Source: Thalassospira povalilytica (GTDB lineage Bacteria; Pseudomonadota; Alphaproteobacteria; Rhodospirillales; Thalassospiraceae). Taken from it: a stretch of DNA of 64,000 nt. Shown here in pieces: positions 1 to 8,586 of this stretch (its first letter is position 1; the number at the start of each line of letters is the position of its first letter). The DNA is taken from positions 372,001-436,000 of the forward strand of contig NZ_PGTS01000001.1 in NCBI RefSeq assembly GCF_002844235.1, in the 5' to 3' direction. Under the pieces are notes generated by a model. The model was given only the letters and a program-made list of their open reading frames with translations, had not been told where the DNA came from and did not search any database. Position numbers and translations under genes: made by a program.

Positions 1-11
1 GGGATCGCACT

Positions 12-674
12 TTGGTCTGGTTTTTCATCTCGCTCGCGGTTTTCCTTGGGGCACATATCATTCCCGGTCTGCTCAGGGGTAAAATCGTCGGTCTGATCGG
101 GTATCGGGCCTATGTTGTTGGTTTCTCACTTGTTTCGACCATCCTGTTTGCATGGGTCATTCACGAGGTGATCGCAGCAGAGTCGTCATGGCTTTGGGAT
201 TTTCATCCTATGCGTGCAAAACTGTTGATTATCATCATGTTACCCGCTTCTATTTTGTGGGCCTGCGCCATTCTTCAACCCTGTCCGTTGTCAATCGGGC
301 GCCGATCCGGGTTTGATCCGGAACGTCCGGGCATCAATCTTTTTTGCCGGCATCCTTTGTTGCTGGGCGTGATGCTGTGGGGGGCTGGCCATGTCGTTGC
401 CAATGGCGATTTGGTGGCTGTGATCTTTTTTGGCGGCAGTGCAATCTTTGCCCTGATCGGATTTTGGCGCATGGAGAAAATCCGCCTGCGTGACATGCCT
501 GCGGACCGCCAGTATGCAATTTTACAAGGGACTCGGCGGTTTTCGCCGCCCGGGCTGCTCAAAAGGGCGATCGGGTGGCGTGATCTGCTGCTTGGTTGTG
601 TGATTTATGCCGTGCTTCTGGGCGGGCATGCCCATGTGATCGGGGTCAATCCGCTTGAATTGGTCGGTTGGTAG
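12..674 (+). CDS. NnrU-family integral membrane protein (5' end may lie outside window)
   Basis: The product is strongly hydrophobic with about five or six membrane segments. The early FLGAHIIPGLLRG region, the central region ending RPGINLFCRHPLLLG and the loop around it match the NnrU/isoprenylcysteine-methyltransferase-like family. NnrU proteins are inner-membrane proteins found with denitrification or carotenoid genes; their reaction is not established. The first in-frame start in the window is a TTG near base 12 and there is no in-frame stop before it, so the true start may lie upstream. No denitrification genes are nearby, so the role here is open. Confidence 0.8.
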   Translation: MVWFFISLAVFLGAHIIPGLLRGKIVGLIGYRAYVVGFSLVSTILFAWVIHEVIAAESSWLWDFHPMRAKLLIIIMLPASILWACAILQPCPLSIGRRSGFDPERPGINLFCRHPLLLGVMLWGAGHVVANGDLVAVIFFGGSAIFALIGFWRMEKIRLRDMPADRQYAILQGTRRFSPPGLLKRAIGWRDLLLGCVIYAVLLGGHAHVIGVNPLELVGW

Positions 675-800
675 GGGCACTCGCAGCGCAAGGCTTGTCA
701 GCCCCGGCGATCAAAGGGATACTGTGGCAAAGGCATACCGCAAAGATATGTCCGGCGTTTGTCGCTTTTGGCAAGCGCGGGCACAACCAAGCGAGGTATC

Positions 801-1262
801 ATGACGTCTCCCCAACTCGCGACCAATCTTGCCAGATTTGCAGAAATAGAAGGCCGTCATCCAAGGCTTCTTCTGGCCACCGCCTCGTCCGAGGAACAGG
901 CCCATCACAAACATGTCGCCACCCTGTTTGCCGATGGCGGTTTTGATGTGGATGTCGCCCCGCCGCATTCCGATGCCCAGTCAATTGCCCGCCAGGTTAT
1001 TGATTGCGATGCCGACATGCTGGTGCTGATCCGAACATCCATGACATCCCCCGACCGGGTCAGTGTTGCCGATCTGATCTCGGCACTTGATGCGATGGAT
1101 GCGGAATATGTCAAATTCGGCATTGTTGGCCATTCGGATGACCCGGCGCGTGCGAATGTCGATTTTGTCTGTGATCTTGAACATCTTCAGACAGCCGATT
1201 GCGAAGCGCTGATTGCCTATATTCTGGCAGTTGAAGAAGGCCGTGTTGCACAACATATTTAA
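801..1262 (+). CDS. B12-binding-domain-like protein without the cobalamin His motif
   Basis: This is a small soluble protein of about 153 residues. Its opening (PRLLLATASS, then HVATLFADGGFDVDVAP) and the later DADMLVLIRTS strand follow the layout of the C-terminal B12-binding domain of methylmalonyl-CoA mutase. In that family the first loop carries DxHxxG, whose His ligates cobalt; here the loop reads SSEEQAHHKH and lacks that motif. It may be a degenerate or repurposed Rossmann-like regulatory domain. The ATG at 801 is preferred over an upstream TTG because GAGG lies 4 bases before it. No mutase large subunit is nearby. The family assignment rests on pattern only. Confidence 0.6.
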   Translation: MTSPQLATNLARFAEIEGRHPRLLLATASSEEQAHHKHVATLFADGGFDVDVAPPHSDAQSIARQVIDCDADMLVLIRTSMTSPDRVSVADLISALDAMDAEYVKFGIVGHSDDPARANVDFVCDLEHLQTADCEALIAYILAVEEGRVAQHI

Positions 1263-1300
1263 ATCATTGCCGGTTTTGCATACGAAGCCGGGCAATGATT
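1262..1300 (+). terminator. hairpin just after the B12-like gene
   Basis: AATCATTGCC at 1262-1271 pairs with GGCAATGATT at 1291-1300 and the stem continues inward with CGG/CCG. It begins at the stop codon of the preceding gene. The following bases are not a clean T-run, so termination is likely but weak. Confidence 0.4.
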
Positions 1301-1365
1301 TCGAAACCCTTTATGTGCATAATGGTTGAATCCCCGTGCGGGAAAAATAATCGAAGGATCAATTG

Positions 1366-1845
1366 ATGGGATTGCTCAAGGAAACGCTGATGCGCGTCTT
1401 TGTCGGCAAGAAGGGCCGCGATGCCATTCGTGCCTATAACGATGCGCAATCCCTTCAGGTCCGTGATCCGGCCACCGCCGAACAGGCCGCCGCCCAGGCC
1501 CGTCAGGCGCGACGCATCGAAGACCGTGCCCTTGCCCATCAGGATGAAGGCATGTCGCTTGAAGAAGCACGCGCCCTTGCCCTGGCCGAGACCCTGACAG
1601 AACAGGCAGACACCCCGCACACCGAAATCATGAAGGCCCTGAATGCGGCCGATGCCAAACTTGGCAAACAAAAAAGCAAAATCCCGACCGAAGCCGATGA
1701 ACGCCGTCAGGAACTGATCAACGAGGCGGTAAAGGCCCTGCGCAGCAAGCAGGGCGATCTCGACCGGCTTGATCCCGATTTGCGTGCCAAATTGACCGTG
1801 ATGGCGGTGGGAGCGCTGATGGGCGGACCCAATACGCGCCAATAA
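1366..1845 (+). CDS. conserved hypothetical protein, helical and charged
   Basis: I do not recognise this 159-residue protein. It is rich in Ala, Arg, Glu and Gln with long predicted helices, has no signal peptide or clear membrane segment, and ends near a short hydrophobic stretch (LTVMAVGALMGG). The ATG at 1366 has GAAGGA about 7 bases upstream and is preferred over the TTG directly before it. Codon use matches the GC-rich core genes and a strong terminator follows, so it is probably a real single-gene transcript. Confidence 0.7.
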   Translation: MGLLKETLMRVFVGKKGRDAIRAYNDAQSLQVRDPATAEQAAAQARQARRIEDRALAHQDEGMSLEEARALALAETLTEQADTPHTEIMKALNAADAKLGKQKSKIPTEADERRQELINEAVKALRSKQGDLDRLDPDLRAKLTVMAVGALMGGPNTRQ

Positions 1846-1905
1846 CGTAGCTAACCGGGCAGACACGCATCAATGCCGCCCTGTTTCGATACGGACTTGT
1901 CTATG

Positions 1906-1929
1906 GCACCCGATTACGGGTGCTTTTTT
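1906..1929 (+). terminator. Rho-independent terminator
   Basis: GCACCCG (1906-1912), loop ATTA, CGGGTGC (1917-1923), followed by six T. A perfect 7-bp stem with a T-run, placed about 60 bases after the hypothetical gene ending at 1845. Confidence 0.88.
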
Positions 1930-1995
1930 GTCGGTGGGGCAGGGGGCAGGGATCATGGGGCAGAAACACCGAAACAGAACGCCTGGGGCAAACTG

Positions 1996-2859
1996 TCAGA
2001 CATTTAACGGGCGATGCAGCCCGCTTAGAAGTTCGCCATAGCTTGGCTCGTTATCCGCTGTCAGATAGCCGTGGCGGATCAGGAAATCAATCACCACCAG
2101 CGCACAGTTGAACTTGAAATCAAAACCCGACCGGACAATTTCTGCGACCTCGGCAAGGGGCAGCAATTCGAACCGATCAACTTCGCCGTCGGTACATTGT
2201 GGAATGAAATCTTCTGGCAGTTCGAGATCGAAATTGATCATGACATCGGGTTTCAGTCCTTCGGCAGTCTCATAAAGATATGAAACTGCCCCGATCGGGC
2301 GGAGATGGCGGGACAGGCTTTCGGGAATGCCGGCTTCTTCGGCGCATTCCTTGATCATGTTTTCGCGGAAACCAAGCCCGGTCGGCTGGCCACCGGCAAC
2401 CATATTGTCAAGCATCCCGGGATAGGTCGGCTTGTCCTTGGCGCGATGGGCAATCCACATATGGATCCCGTCGGATTTGCGTACAAAGCCGTTCATATGC
2501 ACGCCCCACGACCGGCACCCGAAATAGGGCATTGCAAACCGGTCAAGCTGACAAAGCGGCGGATCGGACAACTGATTGCGGATGTCGAACTTTTCACCGT
2601 GAAGCTGTTTGATCACCCCCTGTTCGCACAGGCGGCGGGTCGCATTGACAAGGACTTCGTTGCGATGTTCCGGCGTTTCGATATGCGCGGCAAAGCCGTA
2701 TTCGCCATTCTCGTCGCGGATGAAATCCGATCCAAGTGCCGTGAGTGCCGTGGCAAAGTCCGACCGAATAGCCCCGACCGGCTGATCATCAATGCGAAAC
2801 CGCGCATAGCGCGACAGGTTGGCGTTGTTGCAGGCATTGATATGGTCAAGATAAGCCAA
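1996..2859 (-). CDS. NUDIX hydrolase with N-terminal DUF4743 domain
   Basis: The protein has 287 residues. The N-terminal half (about 1-120, ending near RSWGVHMNGFV) matches the DUF4743 domain that precedes NUDIX in the thiamine-diphosphate-related subfamily of fungi, plants and bacteria. The NUDIX box follows at about 155-178, GGQPTGLGFRENMIKECAEEAG; the usual Arg of REUxEE is Lys, but the EE pair that binds metal is kept. Family members hydrolyse nucleoside-diphosphate derivatives, and some act on oxidised thiamine diphosphates; the substrate here is unknown. It is probably cytosolic. It is co-directional with the ACT-like gene upstream but separated from it by a 9-bp hairpin, so a shared transcript is uncertain. 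Confidence 0.9.
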   Translation of the reverse strand: MAYLDHINACNNANLSRYARFRIDDQPVGAIRSDFATALTALGSDFIRDENGEYGFAAHIETPEHRNEVLVNATRRLCEQGVIKQLHGEKFDIRNQLSDPPLCQLDRFAMPYFGCRSWGVHMNGFVRKSDGIHMWIAHRAKDKPTYPGMLDNMVAGGQPTGLGFRENMIKECAEEAGIPESLSRHLRPIGAVSYLYETAEGLKPDVMINFDLELPEDFIPQCTDGEVDRFELLPLAEVAEIVRSGFDFKFNCALVVIDFLIRHGYLTADNEPSYGELLSGLHRPLNV

Positions 2860-2882
2860 TTGGGACTCCTGTCGGGTGGAAC

Positions 2883-2904
2883 GCGCTGCCCGGTGGGGCA
2901 GCGC
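2883..2904 (-). terminator. 9-bp perfect hairpin between ACT-like and NUDIX genes
   Basis: GCGCTGCCC (2883-2891) and GGGCAGCGC (2896-2904) close a 4-base loop. There is no T-run on either side, so it could be an intrinsic pause, a processing signal or a Rho-assisted terminator between the two minus-strand genes. Confidence 0.35.
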
Positions 2905-2919
2905 TGCGACCGCGACAGC

Positions 2920-3258
2920 CTACGCGCTCAGTGCAGAATTGGAATAGCCTTTTTCCGATGTCAGCACCGTGTTGACGTGCACAACCTGACGCAGACAGCG
3001 CGCGATATGTTCTGCCACCTTGGTTTCAAGCTGCTGGACCTGAATGTCGATCTGCAGTTCTTCGAAACCGCGATTGCCGTCGGCAACGGTGGAATGCCAA
3101 CTGGCCGGGACCAGATTGCGCTTGGCAAACAGTTCAAGAACGCGCGGCATCACATCGGGTTCAGCAGCCGCATGAACAGAAAAACAATAAACGGATTTTG
3201 GGGTGCGTGCGTCTTCTTGGGACGCCGCAAAACCATGATTGGTCATGACAATGCTCAC
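2920..3258 (-). CDS. ACT-domain-like small protein
   Basis: About 112 residues. The core CFSVHAAAEPDVMPRVLELFAKRNLVPASWHS has the beta-alpha-beta pattern of an ACT domain (compare the acetolactate synthase small subunit), followed by a second strand pair and a final helix. ACT domains usually bind amino acids and regulate a partner enzyme; no biosynthetic partner is nearby. The start is uncertain: GTG at 3258 or ATG at 3246, neither with a clear ribosome-binding site. Function is inferred from fold pattern only. Confidence 0.6.
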   Translation of the reverse strand: MSIVMTNHGFAASQEDARTPKSVYCFSVHAAAEPDVMPRVLELFAKRNLVPASWHSTVADGNRGFEELQIDIQVQQLETKVAEHIARCLRQVVHVNTVLTSEKGYSNSALSA

Positions 3259-3441
3259 GGATTTTCAGTGCATCAAACAGGCGAACAGGTACGTCCCGGT
3301 GTCCTTAGACAACCGGGCAGATAATTCGCGTAATGATGGCAGTGAAAATGTGGCGGTTGGTCATGAAGCTATCTAAGCAGGATGGATTTCAGAACCGGCT
3401 GGTTTGAAACAGATCACGGGATGATGAAGGCGATAACTGGA

Positions 3442-3564
3442 TCAGAGAACCAGTAGCGATGCAATCAGGGCCACAATGGTGCCTGCGAACAGGATTTCCA
3501 TCGAACGGGCAATTTGCTGTTCACGAGCAACGGCGATAGCAACGGCTTTGCGCTTATTCATCAT
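3442..3564 (-). CDS. 40-residue single-pass membrane peptide
   Basis: Starting at the ATG at 3564, which has GGAGT 5 bases upstream, the product is a short basic N-terminus (MMNKRK), an amphipathic stretch, then one hydrophobic segment (ILFAGTIVALIASLLVL) at the C-terminus. It resembles small membrane-anchored peptides of unknown role. An in-frame upstream start would add 23 residues but has no ribosome-binding site. There are few bases on which to judge codon use. Confidence 0.5.
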   Translation of the reverse strand: MMNKRKAVAIAVAREQQIARSMEILFAGTIVALIASLLVL

Positions 3565-3741
3565 ATTCACTCCGTCTTCTGACAGGTAGCTTGTTCGTGC
3601 CAACAGGGCACTCGACAAATATATGCAGGGCAATGGCCGCGATACAAGGCTTGTGAGTCAAAAAACGTCAAAAAACTTTCAACTGCGTGGAAAAGGTCGC
3701 TTTTTTCTCGTCGGTTTTGTCACAAATCAGCTTTTTGCAGT

Positions 3742-3770
3742 GCGATCCCCCCGAAGATTGGGGGAATCGC
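3742..3770 (-). terminator. hairpin after the GGDEF-EAL gene
   Basis: GCGAT and five C (3742-3752) pair with five G and ATCGC (3760-3770) with one mismatch. It lies 12 bases beyond the stop codon of the minus-strand cyclic-di-GMP gene. No T-run follows immediately. Confidence 0.42.
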
Positions 3771-3781
3771 CCGCAACCTGA

Positions 3782-6244
3782 TTAAACGGTTTCGATGCCG
3801 CTGTGCCGATTCGCCGGTTTTTTGCCGCTTTTGGCGGGTTCGGGCGCGGTTTCCGGCGCGGGTGTCTGGGGGTGAACGATATGGGCGTAATCGCTGATCG
3901 GGCGCGGATGACCAAACATATATCCCTGAACTGCCCGGCAATCGTGATCGGTCAGGAAGTTGGCCTGTTCATCGGTTTCGACACCTTCGGCAATGACATC
4001 AAGTGCCAGGTCACGGCTCAGATTTATGACGGCCCGGACAATCGCCCCGGCCTGGGCATTGCCCACCAGCTTGGTGACAAAGGACTGGTCGATCTTGATG
4101 CGGTCAACCGGGAAGTTCTGCAAGGTCGCCAGCGATGAATAGCCGGTCCCGAAATCATCCATGGCAATCCGCACACCAAGTTTCTTGATGTCGGAAAGGA
4201 TCTTCATCGAACGCGCCGGATTGTGGATCAGGGCGGTTTCGGTGACTTCAAGCTCAAGGCGCTTGGGATCAAGACCGCTTTCCTCAAGGATGGCGGCAAC
4301 CACTTCGGGCAGTTCATGTTTCTGAAGCTGAACCGCGGAAAGATTGACCCCGATGCCAAGCGGCTTGTCCCAACCGGCCGCCTCAAAGCAGGCGGTGCGC
4401 AAGACCCATTCGCCCAGCGGAATGATCAGGCCGGTTTCCTCGGCGATCGGAATGAAACGGCCCGGCGGAACCTGGCCAAGTTCGGCATCCTTCCAGCGCA
4501 GCAATGCTTCGAATGACTGGATTTCCTTGTCATCGGCATGGCATTGCGGCTGGTAATAAAGTTCAAGCTGCTCGTTTTCGAGCGCGACCCGAAGATTGGA
4601 CGCCAGCTGGCGCTTGAAACGGTATTCTTCATCCATTTCAGAAGAATAGAACACCACATCATTGCCGCCCGATTGCTTGACCCGATACATCGCAAGATCG
4701 GCATGGAACAGGATGCTTTCGGCATCGGCACCGTCTTGCGGATAATGGGCAACCCCGATACTGGCCGACAATTTGGCGCGGTTTTCCTGATTGATAAAGA
4801 TTGGAAGTGCGATGCAATCGAGGATCTTCTGTGCGACTTCCTGGGTATGGGTTTTGATGCTGTTGGGGTTGGTGCGGTTCTGATGATGCAACAACACAAC
4901 AAATTCGTCACCGCCAACACGGGCAATGGTCAGTTCATCACTGATCAGTTTGCCCAGCCGTTCGCCAAGTTCACGCAGCGCATGGTCCCCGGCGATATGG
5001 CCGAAACTGTCGTTGAGTTCCTTGAAATGGTCGAAATCGACACACATCACGGTGGTCGGAACGCCGGTTTCGTCTGATTCCTGAAGCGCCTCTGACAGAC
5101 GGTCGTTAAAGGTCGTCCGGTTCAGAAGTTTGGTCAGTGAATCATGTTCGGCCAGGAACCGGATATGCTTTTCCGCCGCATAGCGTTCACGCAGGTCGCG
5201 CAGACCGAAAATGGTGGTGTCATCGGCAATGTCATCGGCCGGAATTTCACGGCGAATGACTTCAACCGGAAGCTCTTTCTGGTTTTCCAGCCGCAACGAC
5301 GTCTCGACATAATTCAGGTTGCCCTGCTGAAATGCCAATGGCGTTTCCGGAAGCCAGCGCGCCAGGAAGTCCTGATCGATGACGTCATGCTGTTTGGTGC
5401 CGGTCAGGCGCAGGAAGCTTTCATTCACATCAATGATCCGCCCGTTCTGGGTCAGGACCAGGGCTTCGATCGCGGAATCGCCGAGGATGTGCATGCGGTT
5501 GTTGATATGGGCGCGCATCTGGCGGTCAACCAGTGCGGTGACAAAGCCGATAGCAATCAGAAGGGCTGCGACAATCGCAACGCCAATCGCCAGATATTGC
5601 TGTGAAATCAGCTGGGCCGGAACCGGGACCGTCGGGTCCGGGGTAACAATAAGGGCGCCCATCGCACTGAAATGCATGGTTGCAACGGCAATGGTCAGAT
5701 TGACCTTGCCCAGAAGCTTTTGTTTGGGTGTCCGCGCCGGGCCGGCCAGCCACAGCGAAATCATCCCGAACACCGCCCCCATCAGAATGGCTGCGATGAC
5801 GATATCCATATGCCAGCTGATGACGCCCGGCACGCTCATGGCCATCATGCCGGTGAAATGCATCGCCGAAATGCCCAGACCGACAACCAGACCCCCGACC
5901 AGCCGCGACAGCAACAAATGCGGTCCGGCGACCGATGCAATCGAAAACCCGAACATGGTTGCGCCAATGGCAATGACAAGCGACGTTGCGGTCAGAACGG
6001 GCTCATATCCGACCGGCAAGACCGGGTCATAAGCCAGCATCGCGATAAAGTGGGTGGCCCAGATGCCGCCACCGGTGACAACGCCGGTCAGAAACAGCCA
6101 TGCAAACCGTTGCTGCAATCGCCCCATACAGGCGCGCGCATACAGGTTAAAGGCCGTATGAATTCCGCCCAGGCCGATTGCGATGGCAACCAGAACCAAT
6201 ACAATGTCATGCTGGGTCGCTAGGCAGTCATATATTCTATACAT
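3782..6244 (-). CDS. MHYT-PAS-GGDEF-EAL cyclic-di-GMP signalling enzyme
   Basis: An 820-residue inner-membrane protein. Residues 1-240 form a seven-segment MHYT sensor with three signature motifs (THF 64-66, MHF 128-130, MHF 190-192), thought to bind a metal and sense a gas. A PAS-like domain covers about 255-355. GGDEF (residues 444-448) is intact, so diguanylate cyclase activity is possible; the Arg of the RxxD inhibitory site before it is absent. The EAL domain starts near 555 with EAL at 579-581, DDFGTGYSS at 696-704 and AEGVE at 752-756, so phosphodiesterase residues are also present. The C-terminus is a Pro/Ala-rich tail. It stands alone on its strand; which activity dominates cannot be read from sequence. 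Confidence 0.95.
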   Translation of the reverse strand: MYRIYDCLATQHDIVLVLVAIAIGLGGIHTAFNLYARACMGRLQQRFAWLFLTGVVTGGGIWATHFIAMLAYDPVLPVGYEPVLTATSLVIAIGATMFGFSIASVAGPHLLLSRLVGGLVVGLGISAMHFTGMMAMSVPGVISWHMDIVIAAILMGAVFGMISLWLAGPARTPKQKLLGKVNLTIAVATMHFSAMGALIVTPDPTVPVPAQLISQQYLAIGVAIVAALLIAIGFVTALVDRQMRAHINNRMHILGDSAIEALVLTQNGRIIDVNESFLRLTGTKQHDVIDQDFLARWLPETPLAFQQGNLNYVETSLRLENQKELPVEVIRREIPADDIADDTTIFGLRDLRERYAAEKHIRFLAEHDSLTKLLNRTTFNDRLSEALQESDETGVPTTVMCVDFDHFKELNDSFGHIAGDHALRELGERLGKLISDELTIARVGGDEFVVLLHHQNRTNPNSIKTHTQEVAQKILDCIALPIFINQENRAKLSASIGVAHYPQDGADAESILFHADLAMYRVKQSGGNDVVFYSSEMDEEYRFKRQLASNLRVALENEQLELYYQPQCHADDKEIQSFEALLRWKDAELGQVPPGRFIPIAEETGLIIPLGEWVLRTACFEAAGWDKPLGIGVNLSAVQLQKHELPEVVAAILEESGLDPKRLELEVTETALIHNPARSMKILSDIKKLGVRIAMDDFGTGYSSLATLQNFPVDRIKIDQSFVTKLVGNAQAGAIVRAVINLSRDLALDVIAEGVETDEQANFLTDHDCRAVQGYMFGHPRPISDYAHIVHPQTPAPETAPEPAKSGKKPANRHSGIETV

Positions 6245-6557
6245 TCAGACGCCGATAAATTTCATTATTCAATGGTTTCAATGCGTAAGGACGCTTGCTG
6301 ATTTGATTTTAATTCCTGAATTACAATCAACGCAAATGATAATGTAATGTCCGTGCAATTGTTTTCGCGAATACAGGAATTCGGACCGGAATTTGTTTAG
6401 TAAAATTCCACGTTTACTGTTTTACGGCTGCGTATCAATTGCAGATCACGCAATAAAATACCGGCGGTTCATTTGGTTGCGTTTTGCGCATACCAAACGG
6501 ATCGCGCCCGGTCTGGCCGGGCGCGGTGGGGGCTGATTTGGGTTGAAGTATAACGGC
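6245..6557. other. intergenic region between M23 peptidase and GGDEF-EAL genes
   Basis: About 313 bases. The right part holds a perfect 9-bp GC hairpin (6503-6525). The left part (6260-6420) is AT-rich and must contain the promoter of the minus-strand signalling gene. I see no clear sigma-70 pair and no open reading frame worth calling. Confidence 0.5.
6503..6525 (-). terminator. GC-rich hairpin after the M23 peptidase gene
   Basis: CGCGCCCGG (6503-6511) pairs perfectly with CCGGGCGCG (6517-6525) around a 5-base loop. It sits about 33 bases past the stop codon on the minus strand. There is no T-run, so Rho or pausing may be involved. Confidence 0.5.
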
Positions 6558-7586
6558 CTAGCGGATCGTCAGATCGGTCTGCCCGATTGTCCTTGGCTGT
6601 TTGCCCGGACGGGTGAAAATGACTTCGCCGGTATAGTTGCCCGATGGCCATGCAGCACCCGGCCGATCCATATTGATATAGAACCACTTGGCGCGTGGTC
6701 CCTGATCATTGGGCTGATCAATCACAAAGTCGCGATGCCCGCCCTTGCCGGTCGGGGTCTGCAAGCTCAGCCGGATGACGTCGCCATTATTGGCCCCGAT
6801 CAGATAGGCCCAGAAATAAAGTCCGGGGCTTGTGCGGGGCAGTTCGGTTTCCTTGCCATAGCCGCGCTTGATATCGGATGCGTTCGGGCGCGCCATTGAA
6901 AAGCCGTGCCCGTAAAGCGTGATGTCATGATAGGTCAGCTGGGCACGCGCTGATGACGACCACAGCACAGCCTGATCGGTCGAACACTGGCTGCGGTCGC
7001 TTGACCCCATTGCCGATCCGCTGAACGGATCCACAAGCTGGCCATCCTTGCGCAAGTTGAAATGCAGATGCGGGAATGTTGCCTGACCGGACATGCCGAT
7101 TTCGGCAATCATCTGTCCGCGTGTGACCCGGTCGCCTTTCTTGACCGCGATCGAGCCGCGCCGCAAATGGCAATACTGGCTTTGCCAGCCATCGGAATGG
7201 TCGATCAATACCCCGTTGCCACATTCGATGCCATCCAGGCTGTTTTTGGCAAGCCGGCCTGAATCAATGTCTTCGACCCCTTCGCGCAGGGCAACCACCG
7301 TGCCATCGGCAACAGACCGGACCGAAATGCCTTCAAGCATGGTGGCTTCGTCGGGAACGGAAAAATCGGTGCCGCGGTGACCGTCATAGGTCGTGGTGCC
7401 ACAGGCATAATCACGGATTTCCGGGCCGGGATCGTGATCGACATAATGGACGATGTCACATGTATTGTCCGGGCAATCGACCGGAAGATCAAAGGGCGGC
7501 CCATCTGCCTTTGCCAGACCACCAAGGGACAGGGTTGCGAACACGGTCAGAAAAAGTGTCCGTAAATGTCCGGATGGGTGTGGCAT
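6558..7586 (-). CDS. secreted M23-family (lysostaphin-type) metallopeptidase
   Basis: 342 residues with a signal peptide (hydrophobic LFLTVFATLSLGGL, cut near AKA-DG). The M23 zinc site is visible: HRGTD (H and D ligands) and HLHF (catalytic and ligand His) with the usual beta-sheet core between them (GNGVLIDH, YCHL, GDRVTRGQMIAEIGMSG). Several Cys pairs fit an exported, disulfide-bonded protein. The C-terminal 140 residues form an extra beta-rich domain (from about SDRSQCSTDQ) of unknown role. M23 enzymes cut peptide cross-links in murein or other Gly-rich peptides. It is monocistronic with no partner gene. Confidence 0.9.
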   Translation of the reverse strand: MPHPSGHLRTLFLTVFATLSLGGLAKADGPPFDLPVDCPDNTCDIVHYVDHDPGPEIRDYACGTTTYDGHRGTDFSVPDEATMLEGISVRSVADGTVVALREGVEDIDSGRLAKNSLDGIECGNGVLIDHSDGWQSQYCHLRRGSIAVKKGDRVTRGQMIAEIGMSGQATFPHLHFNLRKDGQLVDPFSGSAMGSSDRSQCSTDQAVLWSSSARAQLTYHDITLYGHGFSMARPNASDIKRGYGKETELPRTSPGLYFWAYLIGANNGDVIRLSLQTPTGKGGHRDFVIDQPNDQGPRAKWFYINMDRPGAAWPSGNYTGEVIFTRPGKQPRTIGQTDLTIR

Positions 7587-7794
7587 GGGGCCTCCTTGTT
7601 ATTATCAAACTGTTTAAAACTGCGATTTATCACGAAACACTTATTATCTAACACAAAGGTGATGCATCTGCGACGCGCAAGATATTGTTCGTAAGGGCAG
7701 GTATCGCTATCAATTCCTATATGGTGATCAAACCCGCCGGGGTGGCAAATTCTTGTCAAACGGCTGTGCGGACCAACGACCAGGGCATTTTGGA

Positions 7795-8586
7795 ATGGAT
7801 CAGAACGGATTGCTGAGACTGGGGATTTTCGCGGCCATTCTTGCTGTCATGGCCTTGTGGGAAGCCATCGCCCCCTATCGTCCCAAGGAAGTGGTGCGGC
7901 GGCCTATGCGCTGGCTGACCAATTTCGGGTTGCTGCTGGTCAGTGCGGCCCTTGCGCGCTTTACCATTGGTGCGGTGATGATTGCGACGGCCATCTGGGC
8001 GCAGCAACAGGGGCTTGGACTGAACAACCTTGTGGGGATGCCGGCACTTCTGGGCGGGTTGATTACGATCATCGTGCTTGATTGCGCCATATATTGGCAG
8101 CACCGCCTGGCCCATATGATCCCGATTTTGTGGCGGTTTCATCGCGTGCATCATTGTGATGTCGAATTTGATGTCACAACGGCCGTACGCTTTCACCCGT
8201 TCGAAATCGTGGCCTCGGCGCTTTATAAATCCTTTTTCGTTTTGCTGATCGGGGCCGACCCGTGGGCGGTGGTGATTTATGAAAGCATGCTAAGCGGTTT
8301 TGCCCTGTTCAATCATGGCAATGTCCATCTGCCCAAAAGTCTGGATCGTGCGTTGCGGTTATTGATCGTCACACCGGACATGCACCGGGTGCACCATTCC
8401 AGCGTCATGGATGAAACCAACAGCAATTATGGAAACATCCTGTCGGTCTGGGACCGGCTGTTTGTCAGTTATACCGATCACACCCGGACCAATGATCATG
8501 ACATGCAGATCGGGCTTGAAGAATTCCGTGACCGCAACAGTCAAAGCCTGCTTGGCGTGTTGTGGTTGCCGTTCCGCCAGCCATAA
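7795..8586 (+). CDS. sterol desaturase / fatty acid hydroxylase superfamily membrane enzyme
   Basis: A membrane di-iron oxygenase of about 263 residues. The His clusters that bind iron are present: HRLAH, HRVHH, and the C-terminal HRVHHS preceded by a conserved His in FNHGNVH. Hydrophobic segments at about 5-30, 40-65 and 80-100 and a later pair place it in the inner membrane. Family members hydroxylate or desaturate lipids (sterols, carotenoids, sphingolipid or fatty acyl chains); the substrate here is not predictable. I prefer the ATG at 7795 with AGGG about 9 bases upstream; an in-frame TTG at 7753 would add 14 residues. Confidence 0.9.
   Translation: MDQNGLLRLGIFAAILAVMALWEAIAPYRPKEVVRRPMRWLTNFGLLLVSAALARFTIGAVMIATAIWAQQQGLGLNNLVGMPALLGGLITIIVLDCAIYWQHRLAHMIPILWRFHRVHHCDVEFDVTTAVRFHPFEIVASALYKSFFVLLIGADPWAVVIYESMLSGFALFNHGNVHLPKSLDRALRLLIVTPDMHRVHHSSVMDETNSNYGNILSVWDRLFVSYTDHTRTNDHDMQIGLEEFRDRNSQSLLGVLWLPFRQP

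Noticed and set aside
2305..3324. 339-codon plus-strand frame
   Set aside because: It overlaps the NUDIX and ACT-like genes on the other strand and its translation is a shadow rich in His, Arg and Gly.
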